64,000 nt of DNA from Finegoldia magna ATCC 53516 (GCF_000159695.1 NZ_CM000955.1:1652524-1716523); one strand, 5' to 3'; positions 47,194 to 57,764 are shown, counted from the first letter of the stretch. Numbers and translations: made by a program. Notes: a model not told the origin generated them from the letters alone.

Positions 47194-48436
47194 ATATAAA
47201 TTCCTCATATTTTTCTATCTCTGATTCAGAAATCTCAACCTTAAGACGTACATCTTCATTATTATATGATACATCTTCACATTTAAAAATTTGTAAAATT
47301 GTGTTCAGAACGTCCTGATGATCGTAGTCAAATCTCATTTTAACACATTTGTAATTGCCATATAATTCTTCTTGAATTTTGTACAATAACATTTCGATGT
47401 CTTCATCGTTAAAAGCTGATATCTTAACTTTATTTTCCAAATTATACGGGAAAATCACGTTAGGATTTTTATCAGATTTATTAAATACCGTAACCATTGG
47501 TTTGTCCAATACTTTTAATTCTTTTAATATATCCATCGTTGTAGTGATTTGATTGTCCAAATCAGAACTTGAAGAATCTAATATAAATAAAATCAAGTCA
47601 GAATGTTTCAAATCCAACAACGTTGACTTAAATGCTTCGATTAAATCTGTTGGAATATCTTTAATAAATCCAACGGTATCTATTACAAGGCATTGTTTTT
47701 TATTTGGTAATGTACATTTTCTCAAAGTAGTGTCCAGTGTTTTAAATAGTAAATCCTCTGTTTCAAACTCTTCCGTGTACTTATCTTTGTAGAAATTCAC
47801 CAATTTGTTGGACAAAGTAGACTTACCAGCATTTGTGTATCCAACCATACTCACCATTTTTATATCTGATTTTAGTCTTTGTTTTCTCATGTTTTCTTGA
47901 CTTTTATCAATACTTTTTAATTCTCGTTTTACATTGTCAATTTTCTTTTGGATAGTTCTTCTATCTACTTCAAGTTTTGTTTCCCCAGGACCCCTAGTTC
48001 CAATCCCACCACCAGTTCTGGATAAGTGATCTCTGAATCCAATTAATCTTGGAAGTCTGTATTTGTATTCTGCAAGTTCAACTTGTAGCACACTTTGTTT
48101 TGTTTTAGCTCTACTTGCAAATATATCTAAAATTAAATTTGTTTTGTCTACTATTTTAAGTCCAGTTATATCTTCCAAGTTTTTTATATTTGAACCAGAT
48201 AGTTCTACATTAAATATCAAAGTTGTTACGTCCATTTTTTCTGCAGCATCTTTAATCTCCAGACATTTCCCTTTTCCTATGTAATATTTTGAATCAATAA
48301 AGTTTTTTCTAACTTCTGAAATTGCGCAGACTTCACCGCCAGAAGATTCAATCAAACTTTCCATTTCTTTTATATCTTCATCGTTTATTTTTTTGTTTTT
48401 AAATTCAAAATAAACTAAAATTGTTTTTTCTTTCAT
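47180..48436 (-). CDS. hflX: Ribosome-associated GTPase HflX
   Basis: HflX splits stalled or hibernating 70S ribosomes. The 418-residue protein has an N-terminal subdomain with DKTNLILDIFASRAKTKQSV (about 98-117), the HflX linker SRTGGGIGTRGPGETKLEVD (about 145-164), then a G domain: MVSMVGYTNAGKSTLSNKL (about 199-217), DTVGFIKDIPTDLIEAF (switch II) and VFNKSDK. The start is the ATG at 48434-48436, after AAAGGAGCAACA; the frame extends 54 codons further but across the PBP1A promoter. It is divergent from PBP1A and leads the run to SRAP. Confidence 0.94.
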   Translation of the reverse strand: MKEKTILVYFEFKNKKINDEDIKEMESLIESSGGEVCAISEVRKNFIDSKYYIGKGKCLEIKDAAEKMDVTTLIFNVELSGSNIKNLEDITGLKIVDKTNLILDIFASRAKTKQSVLQVELAEYKYRLPRLIGFRDHLSRTGGGIGTRGPGETKLEVDRRTIQKKIDNVKRELKSIDKSQENMRKQRLKSDIKMVSMVGYTNAGKSTLSNKLVNFYKDKYTEEFETEDLLFKTLDTTLRKCTLPNKKQCLVIDTVGFIKDIPTDLIEAFKSTLLDLKHSDLILFILDSSSSDLDNQITTTMDILKELKVLDKPMVTVFNKSDKNPNVIFPYNLENKVKISAFNDEDIEMLLYKIQEELYGNYKCVKMRFDYDHQDVLNTILQIFKCEDVSYNNEDVRLKVEISESEIEKYEEFIYEKL

Positions 48437-48529
48437 TGTTGCTCCTTTATTTATATTATATAATAATCTTCCTTTAAGTAAAATGTACTTCGTATTTCTA
48501 GGAATATATGTTGAATCTACACTTTGTGG

Positions 48530-48535
48530 TATAAT
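48530..48535 (+). promoter_or_regulatory. Extended -10 promoter element of the PBP1A gene
   Basis: TGGTATAAT places an extended -10 just ahead of the GGAGGAA ribosome-binding site; no good -35 is seen, as is usual for TGn promoters. Confidence 0.65.
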
Positions 48536-48563
48536 AGTGTATATACATTTTATGGAGGAATTT

Positions 48564-51509
48564 ATGAATAAAGATAAAAATATAATATTGAAATCCATAA
48601 AAATTTTAATATTATGTTTGATTTGTATATTTGCATTTGTAGGTGGATTAATCGGAGTAGCTGGAGTTCGAGCTATGCAATTAGCTCCAAAGGTTAATCC
48701 CGAAGAAATAAATAATATGATGAATCAAACATCAGAAATTTTGGATCAGGATGGAAATTTAATCGAGAAAATCAAAACCACTGAATATAGAGAGGTTGTT
48801 AAATTAGATAAGATACCAAAATACATGATGGATGCTTTCACATCTGTGGAAGATGAAAGATTTTACAAACACAATGGTGTGGATCCTATCGGTATCACAT
48901 CAGCTATTTTTGATAATTTAAAATCTGGTTCTATGAAACGTGGAGCAAGTACTCTAGCTCAACAATTAGCTCGTAATTTGTACTTAACGAATGAAAGGTC
49001 ATTTGATAGAAAATTCAAAGAAGCTTATTTGGCAATGGAATTGACAAACTACTTAGGCAGAGAAAAATTATTGGAAACATATATGAATACTGTTTTCTTG
49101 GGACAAAATGCTTACGGAGTTCAAGCTGCCGCCGAAATTTACTTCAAAAAAAACATAGATGAATTAACTTTATCAGAATGCGCTACCCTTGCAGGAATCG
49201 TGAAGAGTCCTACTAACTTAGCATTATACAAGGCGATTGAACCAGGTCAAGTAAAAGATCAGTCAAAAATCGTCGGAGAAGTTACTTTAAGCGGTGAAAC
49301 ATACAAAGCTGTCTACAATCAACAAACTATCGACAGAAGAGATTACGTTCTTAAAAAAATGCTAGATAACAATAAAATCACAAAAGAAGAATACGACAAA
49401 GCTCTTCAAGAAAACATCGCAGCTAATATAAAACCGGGAATTAAAAACGTAGATAACCTGTCCAACTACTATTCAGATATTATCTATGAACAAGTTATTG
49501 CAAAACTTATCGAAAAAGGTTACTCACAACAAGAAGCTAAAAGCAAACTAATCAATGGTGGACTAAAGATATATTCATGTGTTGATATGAATATGCAAAG
49601 TAATTTGGAAAAATTATACGATAAAAAAGTCGATGATATTATCGCAGATGGTTCATCAGCAAATTTATTAAAATGGTCAAGCGATGACGGCAGAAACATT
49701 ACAAACGCTTTAAATGAAGTTATTTATTTTAGAAAGAAAAATATAATCAATGACAACGATGAGTTCTTTATTTCACCAGATCAATACACTAAAAACCCAG
49801 ATGGTTCTGTCACTTTTAATTATTCAAAATCAATTAAAGTAAAACAATATGGAAAATATTTGGATTTGAAAGATTATTACTCAGTAAACGATAGTAATAA
49901 TTTGGTAACTCATAAAATATCTTCAATCAATATTGGTGGCAAAAATTTGAATACAGATGGTGAAGGTAACATCACAATCTCAAGCCAATATATAAAAGAA
50001 AATCCAAATTTAATCAAATACGACAACAATGACAATTTGATTTTTGCTAAGGATTTCTACACTATAAATGAGGATGGAATCAAACAACCACAATCATCAA
50101 GTGTGGTTGTCGATAAAACAACTGGACAAATCAAAGCTTTGGTCGGTGGAAGATATTCAGATAATAAAGATACTACTAACAGAGCATCTGATATTCCTAG
50201 ACAAGTTGGTTCTAGTATGAAACCTTTAGGTGTATATACTCCAGCATTAGACAATGGATATTCCCCTGCATCAGGCTTAGATGATTTACCTCACTACAAC
50301 GAAAAGCACGAATTATGGCCTCAAAACTGGTATGAAGGTTATGAAGGGCTGGTTTCTCTTAGATATGCTGTAGAAAATTCAATTAACGTTACTGCAGTAA
50401 AAGTTTTAGAAGATATTGGAATTGAAAAATCAAAAAGTTATTTAGAAAAATTTGGATTAATTAATGCAAAAAATCCTAAAGCTGATAACTATATTAGTGC
50501 TGCTGAAAATACTTCTGAAAATGATGAAAACACATCAGCAATGGCACTTGGTTCATTAACTAAAGGATTTACTCCTGTTGAAATGGCGGGAGCATATAAT
50601 GCTATTAATAACAGTGGACAATACAGAGAGCCTATTTCATTTACAAAAGTTACTGATAGTTTGGGTAAAGTGATCATAGAAAATCCACAAAAGCAAAACG
50701 AAGTTGTAAGTCCTCAAATTGCATACATTATGAGAGACATACTAAGAACATCTACTGACTACAACTATTCCAAATATGCAAGGTTAGACGGTTTTGATAT
50801 TGGTGGAAAAACAGGTACTACAAACGACTACCAAGATGTTTGGTTTGTTGGAATGAGTCCATATTATACTATTAGTACATGGCTAGGTTTTGACAATCAA
50901 CAATTAAAAATGACTCAAATTAGCCAGAAAAAAGTTGTACAAATTTGGAGTGCAGTAAATAGATATACTTTAGAAGATAAAATTCCAATTAAATTTGAAG
51001 AACCAGATGGAATAGTAAGAGTTAAAGTTGATACTTTAGCAAATAAACTTCCAAGCAAATACAGTTGGAGAGATCCTCGAGGAATTGTAAAAGAAGAAGT
51101 CTACAAAGCAGGCACAGAACCAACTGAAGTTTCCGATTTGTATGAATCTAGGAGAATTGACGTTGTAGATGGAAAATTAGCAACGGACAAAACTCCTCCA
51201 TGGGAATTAGGATGGGGAGTTTTCATAAAAAGAGACCCTCCTTACAAGCCATCAGAACATAACAATATAATTCCAAAAGACTGGAAATATAGTATGCCTG
51301 GTTATTCTGACAGAACAATCTTCAATATTTTTAAACCTAAGTACAAAGATGACGAAGACAAGGATGACAAGAACAAAGACGATAAAGAGGACAAAGACGA
51401 TAAAGATAACGACAAGAAAGACGACGAAAAAGAAAACAATAGAAATAACAGAAATGGCAACAATAGAAAGCGAAACAATAACAATTCATCGGACAATAAT
51501 GATAACTAA
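48564..51509 (+). CDS. Class A penicillin-binding protein (PBP1A type)
   Basis: A bifunctional peptidoglycan synthase of 981 residues from the ATG at 48564, which follows GGAGGAATTT; the frame opens 27 codons earlier in the promoter. A short basic cytosolic head and one TM helix (about 12-35) lead to the GT51 glycosyltransferase with SVEDERFYKHNGVDPIGI (about 93-110) and RGASTLAQQLARNLYLT. The transpeptidase has SSMKPLGVYTPAL (SxxK, about 551-563), SIN (SxN) in VENSINVTAV (about 604), and GGKTGTTNDYQDVWFVGM (KTG). The last ~65 residues are an Asp/Lys then Asn/Arg-rich low-complexity tail. A bidirectional terminator follows. Confidence 0.95.
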   Translation: MNKDKNIILKSIKILILCLICIFAFVGGLIGVAGVRAMQLAPKVNPEEINNMMNQTSEILDQDGNLIEKIKTTEYREVVKLDKIPKYMMDAFTSVEDERFYKHNGVDPIGITSAIFDNLKSGSMKRGASTLAQQLARNLYLTNERSFDRKFKEAYLAMELTNYLGREKLLETYMNTVFLGQNAYGVQAAAEIYFKKNIDELTLSECATLAGIVKSPTNLALYKAIEPGQVKDQSKIVGEVTLSGETYKAVYNQQTIDRRDYVLKKMLDNNKITKEEYDKALQENIAANIKPGIKNVDNLSNYYSDIIYEQVIAKLIEKGYSQQEAKSKLINGGLKIYSCVDMNMQSNLEKLYDKKVDDIIADGSSANLLKWSSDDGRNITNALNEVIYFRKKNIINDNDEFFISPDQYTKNPDGSVTFNYSKSIKVKQYGKYLDLKDYYSVNDSNNLVTHKISSINIGGKNLNTDGEGNITISSQYIKENPNLIKYDNNDNLIFAKDFYTINEDGIKQPQSSSVVVDKTTGQIKALVGGRYSDNKDTTNRASDIPRQVGSSMKPLGVYTPALDNGYSPASGLDDLPHYNEKHELWPQNWYEGYEGLVSLRYAVENSINVTAVKVLEDIGIEKSKSYLEKFGLINAKNPKADNYISAAENTSENDENTSAMALGSLTKGFTPVEMAGAYNAINNSGQYREPISFTKVTDSLGKVIIENPQKQNEVVSPQIAYIMRDILRTSTDYNYSKYARLDGFDIGGKTGTTNDYQDVWFVGMSPYYTISTWLGFDNQQLKMTQISQKKVVQIWSAVNRYTLEDKIPIKFEEPDGIVRVKVDTLANKLPSKYSWRDPRGIVKEEVYKAGTEPTEVSDLYESRRIDVVDGKLATDKTPPWELGWGVFIKRDPPYKPSEHNNIIPKDWKYSMPGYSDRTIFNIFKPKYKDDEDKDDKNKDDKEDKDDKDNDKKDDEKENNRNNRNGNNRKRNNNNSSDNNDN

Positions 51510-51544
51510 CACTCGATTATAAAACTTTATAATCTTTATTCAAA

Positions 51545-51583
51545 AAACCACCTGATTAGAAAATATTTCCAATCAGGTGGTTT
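51545..51583 (+). terminator. Terminator after the PBP1A gene
   Basis: AAACCACCTGATT / AATCAGGTGGTTT perfect 13-bp arms with a 13-base loop; T-rich after it on the plus strand and A-rich before it, so it may also end the convergent HAD gene. Confidence 0.9.
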
Positions 51584-51656
51584 ATCTTTTAAAACAAATA
51601 GATTTAATCAAAAAATAAGGTAATACTTTTACTTCATTATATTTGGTAACAATTTA

Positions 51657-52364
51657 TTATCGAAGCTTATTATGATTATCTATTACAGATAATATATCGC
51701 ATGGTGATTTTACAACTACGTCAGCAGAATTCAACAGCATTTTTTCTGTTCCGACACCAGATAAAACACCTATTGAAAGTCCAGCGTGTTTTCCTAATTG
51801 CATATCTATGTCAGAGTCACCTACAACTGCAACTTCATTTATATCTAGAGAAAATTTTTTGCAAAAAGCTTGTAACGCTTGTGGATTCGGCTTATTCAAA
51901 TATCTATCTCCACTCCCTAAGAATTCAATATATTTTTCTAATTTAAGAATTTGAAAGCAAAACCTAGCTTGACGGTAATTATCTGCAGTAATTACACCGA
52001 TTTTTATGCCATCATTTTTTAATTCATTGAATAATCCATCTAAATCACAGGTCTCCTTAATCATGTTAGAATGACTTTTTAAATATTCAGAAAAAAATTC
52101 TTCCATATTTTCATAAATTTCATCATCAGAATTTAAAATATACATACTAATTACTTCAAATAATTCATCCATCGTCCCTGATGCTAGAATACTATTTTCT
52201 CTAATTGTCGAATCACTTTTTATTCCGATTTTTTCTCTTATATCTTTTTTTACTTCTTCAGATAATGAATATTCATTGAATAGTTCTTCAACTGCGCATC
52301 GCCATATATCTGAAAACTCAATCAACGTACCATCTTTATCAAATATTATCCCTCTAATTTTCAT
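51657..52364 (-). CDS. HAD-superfamily phosphatase (phosphoglycolate phosphatase-like)
   Basis: A 235-residue HAD hydrolase with the four catalytic motifs: FDKDGTLIEF (motif I; both aspartates, about 8-17), GVITADN (motif II, about 121-127), the lysine in YLNKPNPQALQAF (motif III, about 158-170) and VVGDSDIDMQLGKHAG (motif IV, about 180-195). A helical C1 cap lies between I and II, as in phosphoglycolate phosphatase/PgmB types that act on small phosphate esters. It overlaps the PHP hydrolase gene by 11 bases, so the products may act in sequence. The substrate is not known. Confidence 0.85.
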   Translation of the reverse strand: MKIRGIIFDKDGTLIEFSDIWRCAVEELFNEYSLSEEVKKDIREKIGIKSDSTIRENSILASGTMDELFEVISMYILNSDDEIYENMEEFFSEYLKSHSNMIKETCDLDGLFNELKNDGIKIGVITADNYRQARFCFQILKLEKYIEFLGSGDRYLNKPNPQALQAFCKKFSLDINEVAVVGDSDIDMQLGKHAGLSIGVLSGVGTEKMLLNSADVVVKSPCDILSVIDNHNKLR

Positions 52365-53784
52365 ATTTTTTTACCATTAAGTCTTTCCAGTATTTCATAC
52401 TTTGAGTTTTTTTATCTCGATTAAAGAATATCGGATTAGTAAACCCATACAAATTATCATCTTCGTCAGTTATATCAAGTCTAATCCAATGATATTTTAA
52501 ATCTATTTCTTGATTCAATTTTGATACTAATCCTTTTTCTTTCAAAATTGTCTTTCCATCGACAATCCAATTATGGTATAGATCGAGATCATGAAATGTT
52601 TCGTTAGTTAGTTTGCTTTCTAAGAACACTTTTCCCTCAAAAGAGTTATTTTCTCTATTCAAGCCGTGTGAATTAAGGTCAATAAAATCTTTTCTCGATA
52701 CTACGACATCTCCTTGTACAAGAGCTTGTTTTAAATCATTCCAAGAATTACTTTTTGAATATAAATATGTTTTTGGATCTCCTAATATAGAAGGATATTT
52801 AGAATTTGCATATTTTTCATTTGGTCTTAAATGTGAGTCACTACCTCCTATTCCCACAACCTTGTATCCATCATTCAGTAGACAATTCCATTTGTCTATT
52901 GCATCATTAGTTGCATTTATGGATGTTTTATATGTTGGATCATTAATTATTTCCAAGATTTTAACATATTCAAGTGGCAAATCACCTAGCAAAAAATCCC
53001 AAGGAGGCATGAATGGATGATTTATTGATACTATAGAGTATTTCTCAGCCTCCTTAATTATCTCTATAAGTGAAGGTTTATTCTCTATCTCAAATATAGA
53101 ATGTTCTTCAAACGGATTTTTTTCTGAAAACAATAAGTTTATATGACCATAACTTGATGTAATCTCAACACCTGGATATATACATACATCATCAGAATTG
53201 GGCCATTTATAATGAAAAATATTATGATCTGTTGGAATAAAAAAATCAAGATTCTGTTTTTTCGCTATATCATTATTCTCTTCTCTTGTCATTTTACCGT
53301 CTGAAAATATAGTATGTGTATGAAAATCACCTGCATACCATTTCATTTCATCATATATGGTATTTTCAGATATTTTTGGTCGTTCAATTAAACTTATTTC
53401 TTTTAATTTATGATTAAATTCATCCTCTTCTTTTACTAGTATACTTGCTGTATTAGACTCAACCTCTCCATAAATTGCATATTCTATTGTCCATTCACCT
53501 TGAAAAGTTTCACTTGATTTTAGTGTTTTGCAACAAGGAGAAGTGTAATCGCTTATTGTAGATATGCATCTTGTTCCATCTTTTGAATTAGTAACAATCT
53601 GTCCATACAAATTCTTGTCCGGTCCAAATAAATACATAAATAATAAATTTTTATTGTTTTTCCAACTTATCGATATTGTGATTACATTACATTTTATATT
53701 AAAAGTAATTTTATCATATTTTTTTTTGAGATTTGTTTCTAAGAAATTATTCCTATCATTATTAAACAGTAATCTATCTTTCAT
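52354..53784 (-). CDS. CehA/McbA-family PHP-domain metallohydrolase
   Basis: A 476-residue protein. The N-terminal ~140 residues form an uncharacterised beta-rich domain; then comes a PHP domain with metal ligands YAGDFHTHTIFSDGK (about 149-163), IPTDHNIFHY (about 185-194), PGVEITSSYGH (about 207-217), SINHPFMPPWD and GIGGSDSHLRP (about 317-327). The architecture is CehA/McbA, whose members hydrolyse esters, carbamates or phosphoesters. It has no signal peptide, so it acts on an imported or internal compound. Gene order places it after the ABC importer and before the HAD phosphatase, which together suggest phosphate-ester breakdown; that is inference. Confidence 0.8.
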   Translation of the reverse strand: MKDRLLFNNDRNNFLETNLKKKYDKITFNIKCNVITISISWKNNKNLLFMYLFGPDKNLYGQIVTNSKDGTRCISTISDYTSPCCKTLKSSETFQGEWTIEYAIYGEVESNTASILVKEEDEFNHKLKEISLIERPKISENTIYDEMKWYAGDFHTHTIFSDGKMTREENNDIAKKQNLDFFIPTDHNIFHYKWPNSDDVCIYPGVEITSSYGHINLLFSEKNPFEEHSIFEIENKPSLIEIIKEAEKYSIVSINHPFMPPWDFLLGDLPLEYVKILEIINDPTYKTSINATNDAIDKWNCLLNDGYKVVGIGGSDSHLRPNEKYANSKYPSILGDPKTYLYSKSNSWNDLKQALVQGDVVVSRKDFIDLNSHGLNRENNSFEGKVFLESKLTNETFHDLDLYHNWIVDGKTILKEKGLVSKLNQEIDLKYHWIRLDITDEDDNLYGFTNPIFFNRDKKTQSMKYWKDLMVKKYEN

Positions 53785-53835
53785 TAGTTATCTCCAAAAA
53801 TTATCATATTTCATTCAAATTTCTATTCGAACAAT

Positions 53836-55161
53836 CTATTTATTAATCTTATCTAATGCTTCTTGAGCTACTTTTTGAGCTTCATCCAATGCTTGTTTTG
53901 TTGGAATATTTTGTAACTCAATTTTATCTGCTGCAATACTCAAAGCATCAGTAATCTTTCCTTTTGTTGGGTCAACAAATACTGGTGTAGCTTTAAGCGC
54001 TTGTTGATATGGTACAACTGCATAAGGATTTTCTTTTGTAAAAGCTTTGTAATCCTCATCCTCCATAGCGCTTTTTCTAACTGGAATGTATCCTGTTTTC
54101 ATTGACCATTTCGCTGAAATTTTTGGACTAGTAAAGTATGATATCCATTCAAATGCAGCTTGTTGTTGTTCTTTAGAAGCTGCTTGTGGTACAACTAAAT
54201 AATGTCCACCAGCTTGTGGTTTTCCTGGCTTTCCATTCAATCCTGGTTGAGGACATGATCCGATAATTTTAAAATCCAAATCACCTTTGTCCCCTGAAGA
54301 TCCTGTATAACTCATAGCTTGTCCGTTCATCACATTATCAATTGTTCTGTACCAGTATTCCCATCCTTGTCCTCCGGATTCAATCTTTGCAGTTTTGTTT
54401 TCAAAAATTTGTTTTCTAATAAAATCCCATGATTCAATCCATTCAGGTGAATTTATTGTAACTTTTTTTCCATCTTCACTAAGGATTGATCCTCCATTGC
54501 TCAAAGCTATATCGATAAGATTATCAGCACCCCACATTGGAAGATGTCCCCATTTTGTAACACCTTTTTTTTGTATTTCTTTAGATGCATCATATACTTT
54601 TTCCCAAGAAGAATAAGCTTCTTCTGGCTTAATGCCCGCTTTATTCAATAAATCTTTCCTATAATACATTACTTGTGTTGTTCCATATGCAGGTATCGCA
54701 TAAATTTTACCATTAATCTTTGCCGGTTTCATTAGTACATCAAGATAATCAGATTCTGGTGTCTTATCATTCATAAATGTGGATAAATCTACAGCTATTT
54801 GTGATTCAGCCATTTCAGAAATCTTACTTCCTATAAAAACTGCTGGTGGTTGTTTAGCAGCTATTGCAGCTTGAACTTTTTGATACGTTTCGTTGTAATC
54901 GGCTTGTTGTACCCCTACAACCTTTACTTTATCTTGTGATGCATTAAAATCTGCAATAATTGATTCCATTGTCTGACCTGCAACAGACCCTAATCCATAC
55001 CAAAATTGAATTTCAACCTTTTCCTTTTTGCTGCTATCTTCTGATGCAACATTAGAACCACTGCTATTTTCATTTTGTGCTTTTTTAGCAGATTCTGAAC
55101 AACTTGTAAGCATTAATATACCACAAAGTATCATTAATGAAATTTTTCTTAATTTTCTCAT
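53836..55161 (-). CDS. ABC importer solute-binding lipoprotein (UgpB/MalE-like, family 1)
   Basis: A 441-residue lipoprotein. The lipobox LMLTSCSES puts the acylated Cys at about residue 21, followed by a Ser/Asn linker and a family 1 carbohydrate-type binding fold: IQFWYGLGSVAGQTMESI (about 51-68), PPAVFIGSKISEMAES, YAIPAYGTTQVMYYRKDLLN and AAFEWISYFTSPKISAKWSM (about 336-355), with TGYIPVRKSAM after it. The last part resembles UgpB and other glycerol-phosphate or oligosaccharide binders. It should bind substrate outside and deliver it to the two permeases encoded before it. The substrate cannot be assigned from sequence. Confidence 0.88.
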   Translation of the reverse strand: MRKLRKISLMILCGILMLTSCSESAKKAQNENSSGSNVASEDSSKKEKVEIQFWYGLGSVAGQTMESIIADFNASQDKVKVVGVQQADYNETYQKVQAAIAAKQPPAVFIGSKISEMAESQIAVDLSTFMNDKTPESDYLDVLMKPAKINGKIYAIPAYGTTQVMYYRKDLLNKAGIKPEEAYSSWEKVYDASKEIQKKGVTKWGHLPMWGADNLIDIALSNGGSILSEDGKKVTINSPEWIESWDFIRKQIFENKTAKIESGGQGWEYWYRTIDNVMNGQAMSYTGSSGDKGDLDFKIIGSCPQPGLNGKPGKPQAGGHYLVVPQAASKEQQQAAFEWISYFTSPKISAKWSMKTGYIPVRKSAMEDEDYKAFTKENPYAVVPYQQALKATPVFVDPTKGKITDALSIAADKIELQNIPTKQALDEAQKVAQEALDKINK

Positions 55162-55178
55162 TTTTCCCTCCTAATTTT

Positions 55179-56006
55179 TTATCCTTTTATTCCGCTATCG
55201 CTTATTCCTTCAATAAACCACTTCTTTAAAATTAAAAATAAAATTAATAGTGGTAATACTGATATAGTGTTTGCAGCCATCAACATCGGTAAATTCTGTG
55301 TGAAATTCCCTTTTGAATTAAAGAAAATATTTAATCCCACACTTATGAGATAATTTTTCTTACTGTTTGTTATTAGAGATGGCCACATATAGTTATTATA
55401 CATAATAACAAACTGTATCAATGCTGTTGTTAATATTGTAGATTTAGAAAGTGGAACCATAACTTTCCATAATATTTGCCAATTATTTGCTCCATCCATC
55501 TCAGCTGCTTCTATCATTTCTTTAGGTACAGAAGAAAAAGTTTGGTAAACCATATATATCGTAAACACACTTACCACATTAGAAATAATAATTCCTGGTA
55601 TTGTATCAATTAAATTCATCTTTGCAAGGATAACATAACTCGGAACATACGTCGCTGCTGCTGGAAGCATATATGTCAAGAGAATAGATCCAAACAAAAT
55701 CTTTTTACCTTTGAAATCAAACTTCGATAAACCATATCCCATCAAAATTCCAAGCAATAGTTGTAAAACAACTATTGCAAATGCTGTTATAATACTATTA
55801 ATTATATAAAGATCGAATGGTGCTTTTTCTAATGCACCTATGAAATTTCTAAAATCTAATACTTCAGGAAACAGGTTTAATGGTTGTTGAATAATTTTAT
55901 TTGCTGTTTTAAAAGAATTTGTAGCCATCCATAATAGCGGAAAAAAAGCTAATATACTTACAAACGCTAATAATAATAAATTGATTATTTTTTTTATTTT
56001 ATTCAT
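55179..56006 (-). CDS. ABC permease, MalG/UgpE type
   Basis: The 275-residue inner-membrane permease has six helices and the cytoplasmic EAA loop EMIEAAEMDGANNWQILWKVMVP-type sequence (about 165-187; EAAEMDGANN visible), the coupling motif that meets the ATPase. MalG-like features are the large loop between TM1 and TM2 and a short tail ending GISDSGIKG. It lies 8 bases after the MalF-type gene and 17 before the solute-binding gene. Confidence 0.9.
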   Translation of the reverse strand: MNKIKKIINLLLLAFVSILAFFPLLWMATNSFKTANKIIQQPLNLFPEVLDFRNFIGALEKAPFDLYIINSIITAFAIVVLQLLLGILMGYGLSKFDFKGKKILFGSILLTYMLPAAATYVPSYVILAKMNLIDTIPGIIISNVVSVFTIYMVYQTFSSVPKEMIEAAEMDGANNWQILWKVMVPLSKSTILTTALIQFVIMYNNYMWPSLITNSKKNYLISVGLNIFFNSKGNFTQNLPMLMAANTISVLPLLILFLILKKWFIEGISDSGIKG

Positions 56007-56014
56007 TTTAGCTC

Positions 56015-56944
56015 CTATTTTACTAGTTTCTTTTGCATATAGAACATGATACTAGCTAGTATTCCTGTGATAATTACCATTATTATTGCAATAGTTGTAG
56101 CTTTGCCCATATTAAATTGTTCAAATGCCATCTGATAAAATAAGTATAATAATGTTCTAGTTGATCCAGCTGGACCTCCTCTAGTTAGTACAGAAATCTG
56201 ATCATAAGCCTGAATTGAATTTATCAGACTTATGATTCCTAGAAACAATGTCGTTTTTATTGTTAGTGGAAAATAAATATATTTAATTTTTTGGAATGAG
56301 TTTGCTCCTTCCAAATTACAAACTTCAAATAAATCTTTTGGTATTTTACTTATTGCATCTGAATAATACAGCATCGCCCATCCAGCTGTTTTCCAAACAG
56401 TAACTATCATAACAGCTATAAGAGCATATTTAGAATCCATTAGCCAATTTGGACCATTAATTCCCAAAAATTTTAAACAATAATTAATTAATCCAACACT
56501 AGGCCTGAACATCCAACTCCATACAATACTCATTGCAACCATTGGAGTAATCCATGGCGAAAATAAAAATCCTTGAAAAATATCTTTTCCTTTTTTTACT
56601 TTCTCGATTATTAGGGCCATTAGAAAACCAATTATTAAAGTCGGGCATACTGTTCCAAAACCAAATAAAATTGTATTCTTTAAAGCTTGCCAAAATTCTG
56701 AACTTTTAAGTATCTCTGAATAATTTTTTAAACCAATTATATTAAATTTTGGACTAATATAATCCCAATCGGTAAAACTTATCATAAAAGAAATAATCAT
56801 TGGAATGAACCAAAAAACCAATAATGGTAATAATGGAATAAGTATATATATTATGAAGTTAGGAACATTCAAACTATTTCTTTTAATATCTTTTATTTTT
56901 CTATTATTATCTTGATGCTTTGTTACACTTTTTACATTGTCCAT
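56015..56944 (-). CDS. ABC permease, MalF/UgpA type
   Basis: The 309-residue partner permease has six helices after a ~25-residue basic N-terminal extension (QDNNRKIKDIKRNS). FSPWITPMVAMSIVWSWMF (about 135-153) and the EAA loop LFEVCNLEGANSFQKIKYI (about 210-228) match the MalF/UgpA branch. One base separates it from the ATPase gene stop; the MalG-type gene follows by 8 bases. With the IS in the ATPase, it may be poorly transcribed. Confidence 0.9.
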   Translation of the reverse strand: MDNVKSVTKHQDNNRKIKDIKRNSLNVPNFIIYILIPLLPLLVFWFIPMIISFMISFTDWDYISPKFNIIGLKNYSEILKSSEFWQALKNTILFGFGTVCPTLIIGFLMALIIEKVKKGKDIFQGFLFSPWITPMVAMSIVWSWMFRPSVGLINYCLKFLGINGPNWLMDSKYALIAVMIVTVWKTAGWAMLYYSDAISKIPKDLFEVCNLEGANSFQKIKYIYFPLTIKTTLFLGIISLINSIQAYDQISVLTRGGPAGSTRTLLYLFYQMAFEQFNMGKATTIAIIMVIITGILASIMFYMQKKLVK

Positions 56945-57764
56945 ATTAATCCTCCAAAAATAATCTCATTTCTGTTTTTGGATCAAAAAACAATAATTTA
57001 TTTGCATCAAATACAATGTTTAATTCGTCCTTATCTTTTATATATCTATTAGCATCTGTATTTATAGTAATTTTATTTCCATATAACTCAGCGTGAATAT
57101 TATAATCAGCACCAAGCAATTCTATTAACTTCACCGGAACTTTAATTCCTGAATCATTATTAGAAATTTTGATGTTCTCGGGTCTAATTCCTAATACAAC
57201 ATCTTTAGCAGAATCTTGGTTAACATCGCATATATAATTACTTGATTCATCATAGAATTTCGCGTCTTCAATTTTCCCTTTTATAAAATTCATCGGTGGA
57301 GACCCTAAGAATCCCCCGACGAACATATTATTAGGATTAGAGTAAAGTTCTTCCGGCGTCCCGACTTGTTGAATAATCCCATCTTTTAAGCAAACAATTC
57401 GACTTGCCATGGTCATTGCTTCTGTTTGATCATGTGTTACATAAATAACTGTAGAACCTAAATTTTGTTGTAATTCTACTAATTCTTTTCTCATGTGAAT
57501 TCTTAACTTTGCATCCAAATTTGACAAAGGTTCATCCATTAAAAATATTTCAGATTCTTTTACTATTGCTCTCCCTAATGCAACTCTTTGACGTTGACCA
57601 CCAGATAACTCAATAGGTTTTCTTTTAAGATAAGGTGTCAAACTTAACATTTCCGCTGTTTTTCGAATGCTCTTATCTCTTGTATTTTTGTCAACACCTC
57701 TGATTTTTAAACCAAATCCGATATTGTCATAAACATTTAAATGAGGATATAATGCATAGTTTTG

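Noticed and set aside
48483-48563. N-terminal extension of PBP1A
   Set aside because: It overlaps the extended -10 promoter, and GGAGGAA lies just before the internal ATG.
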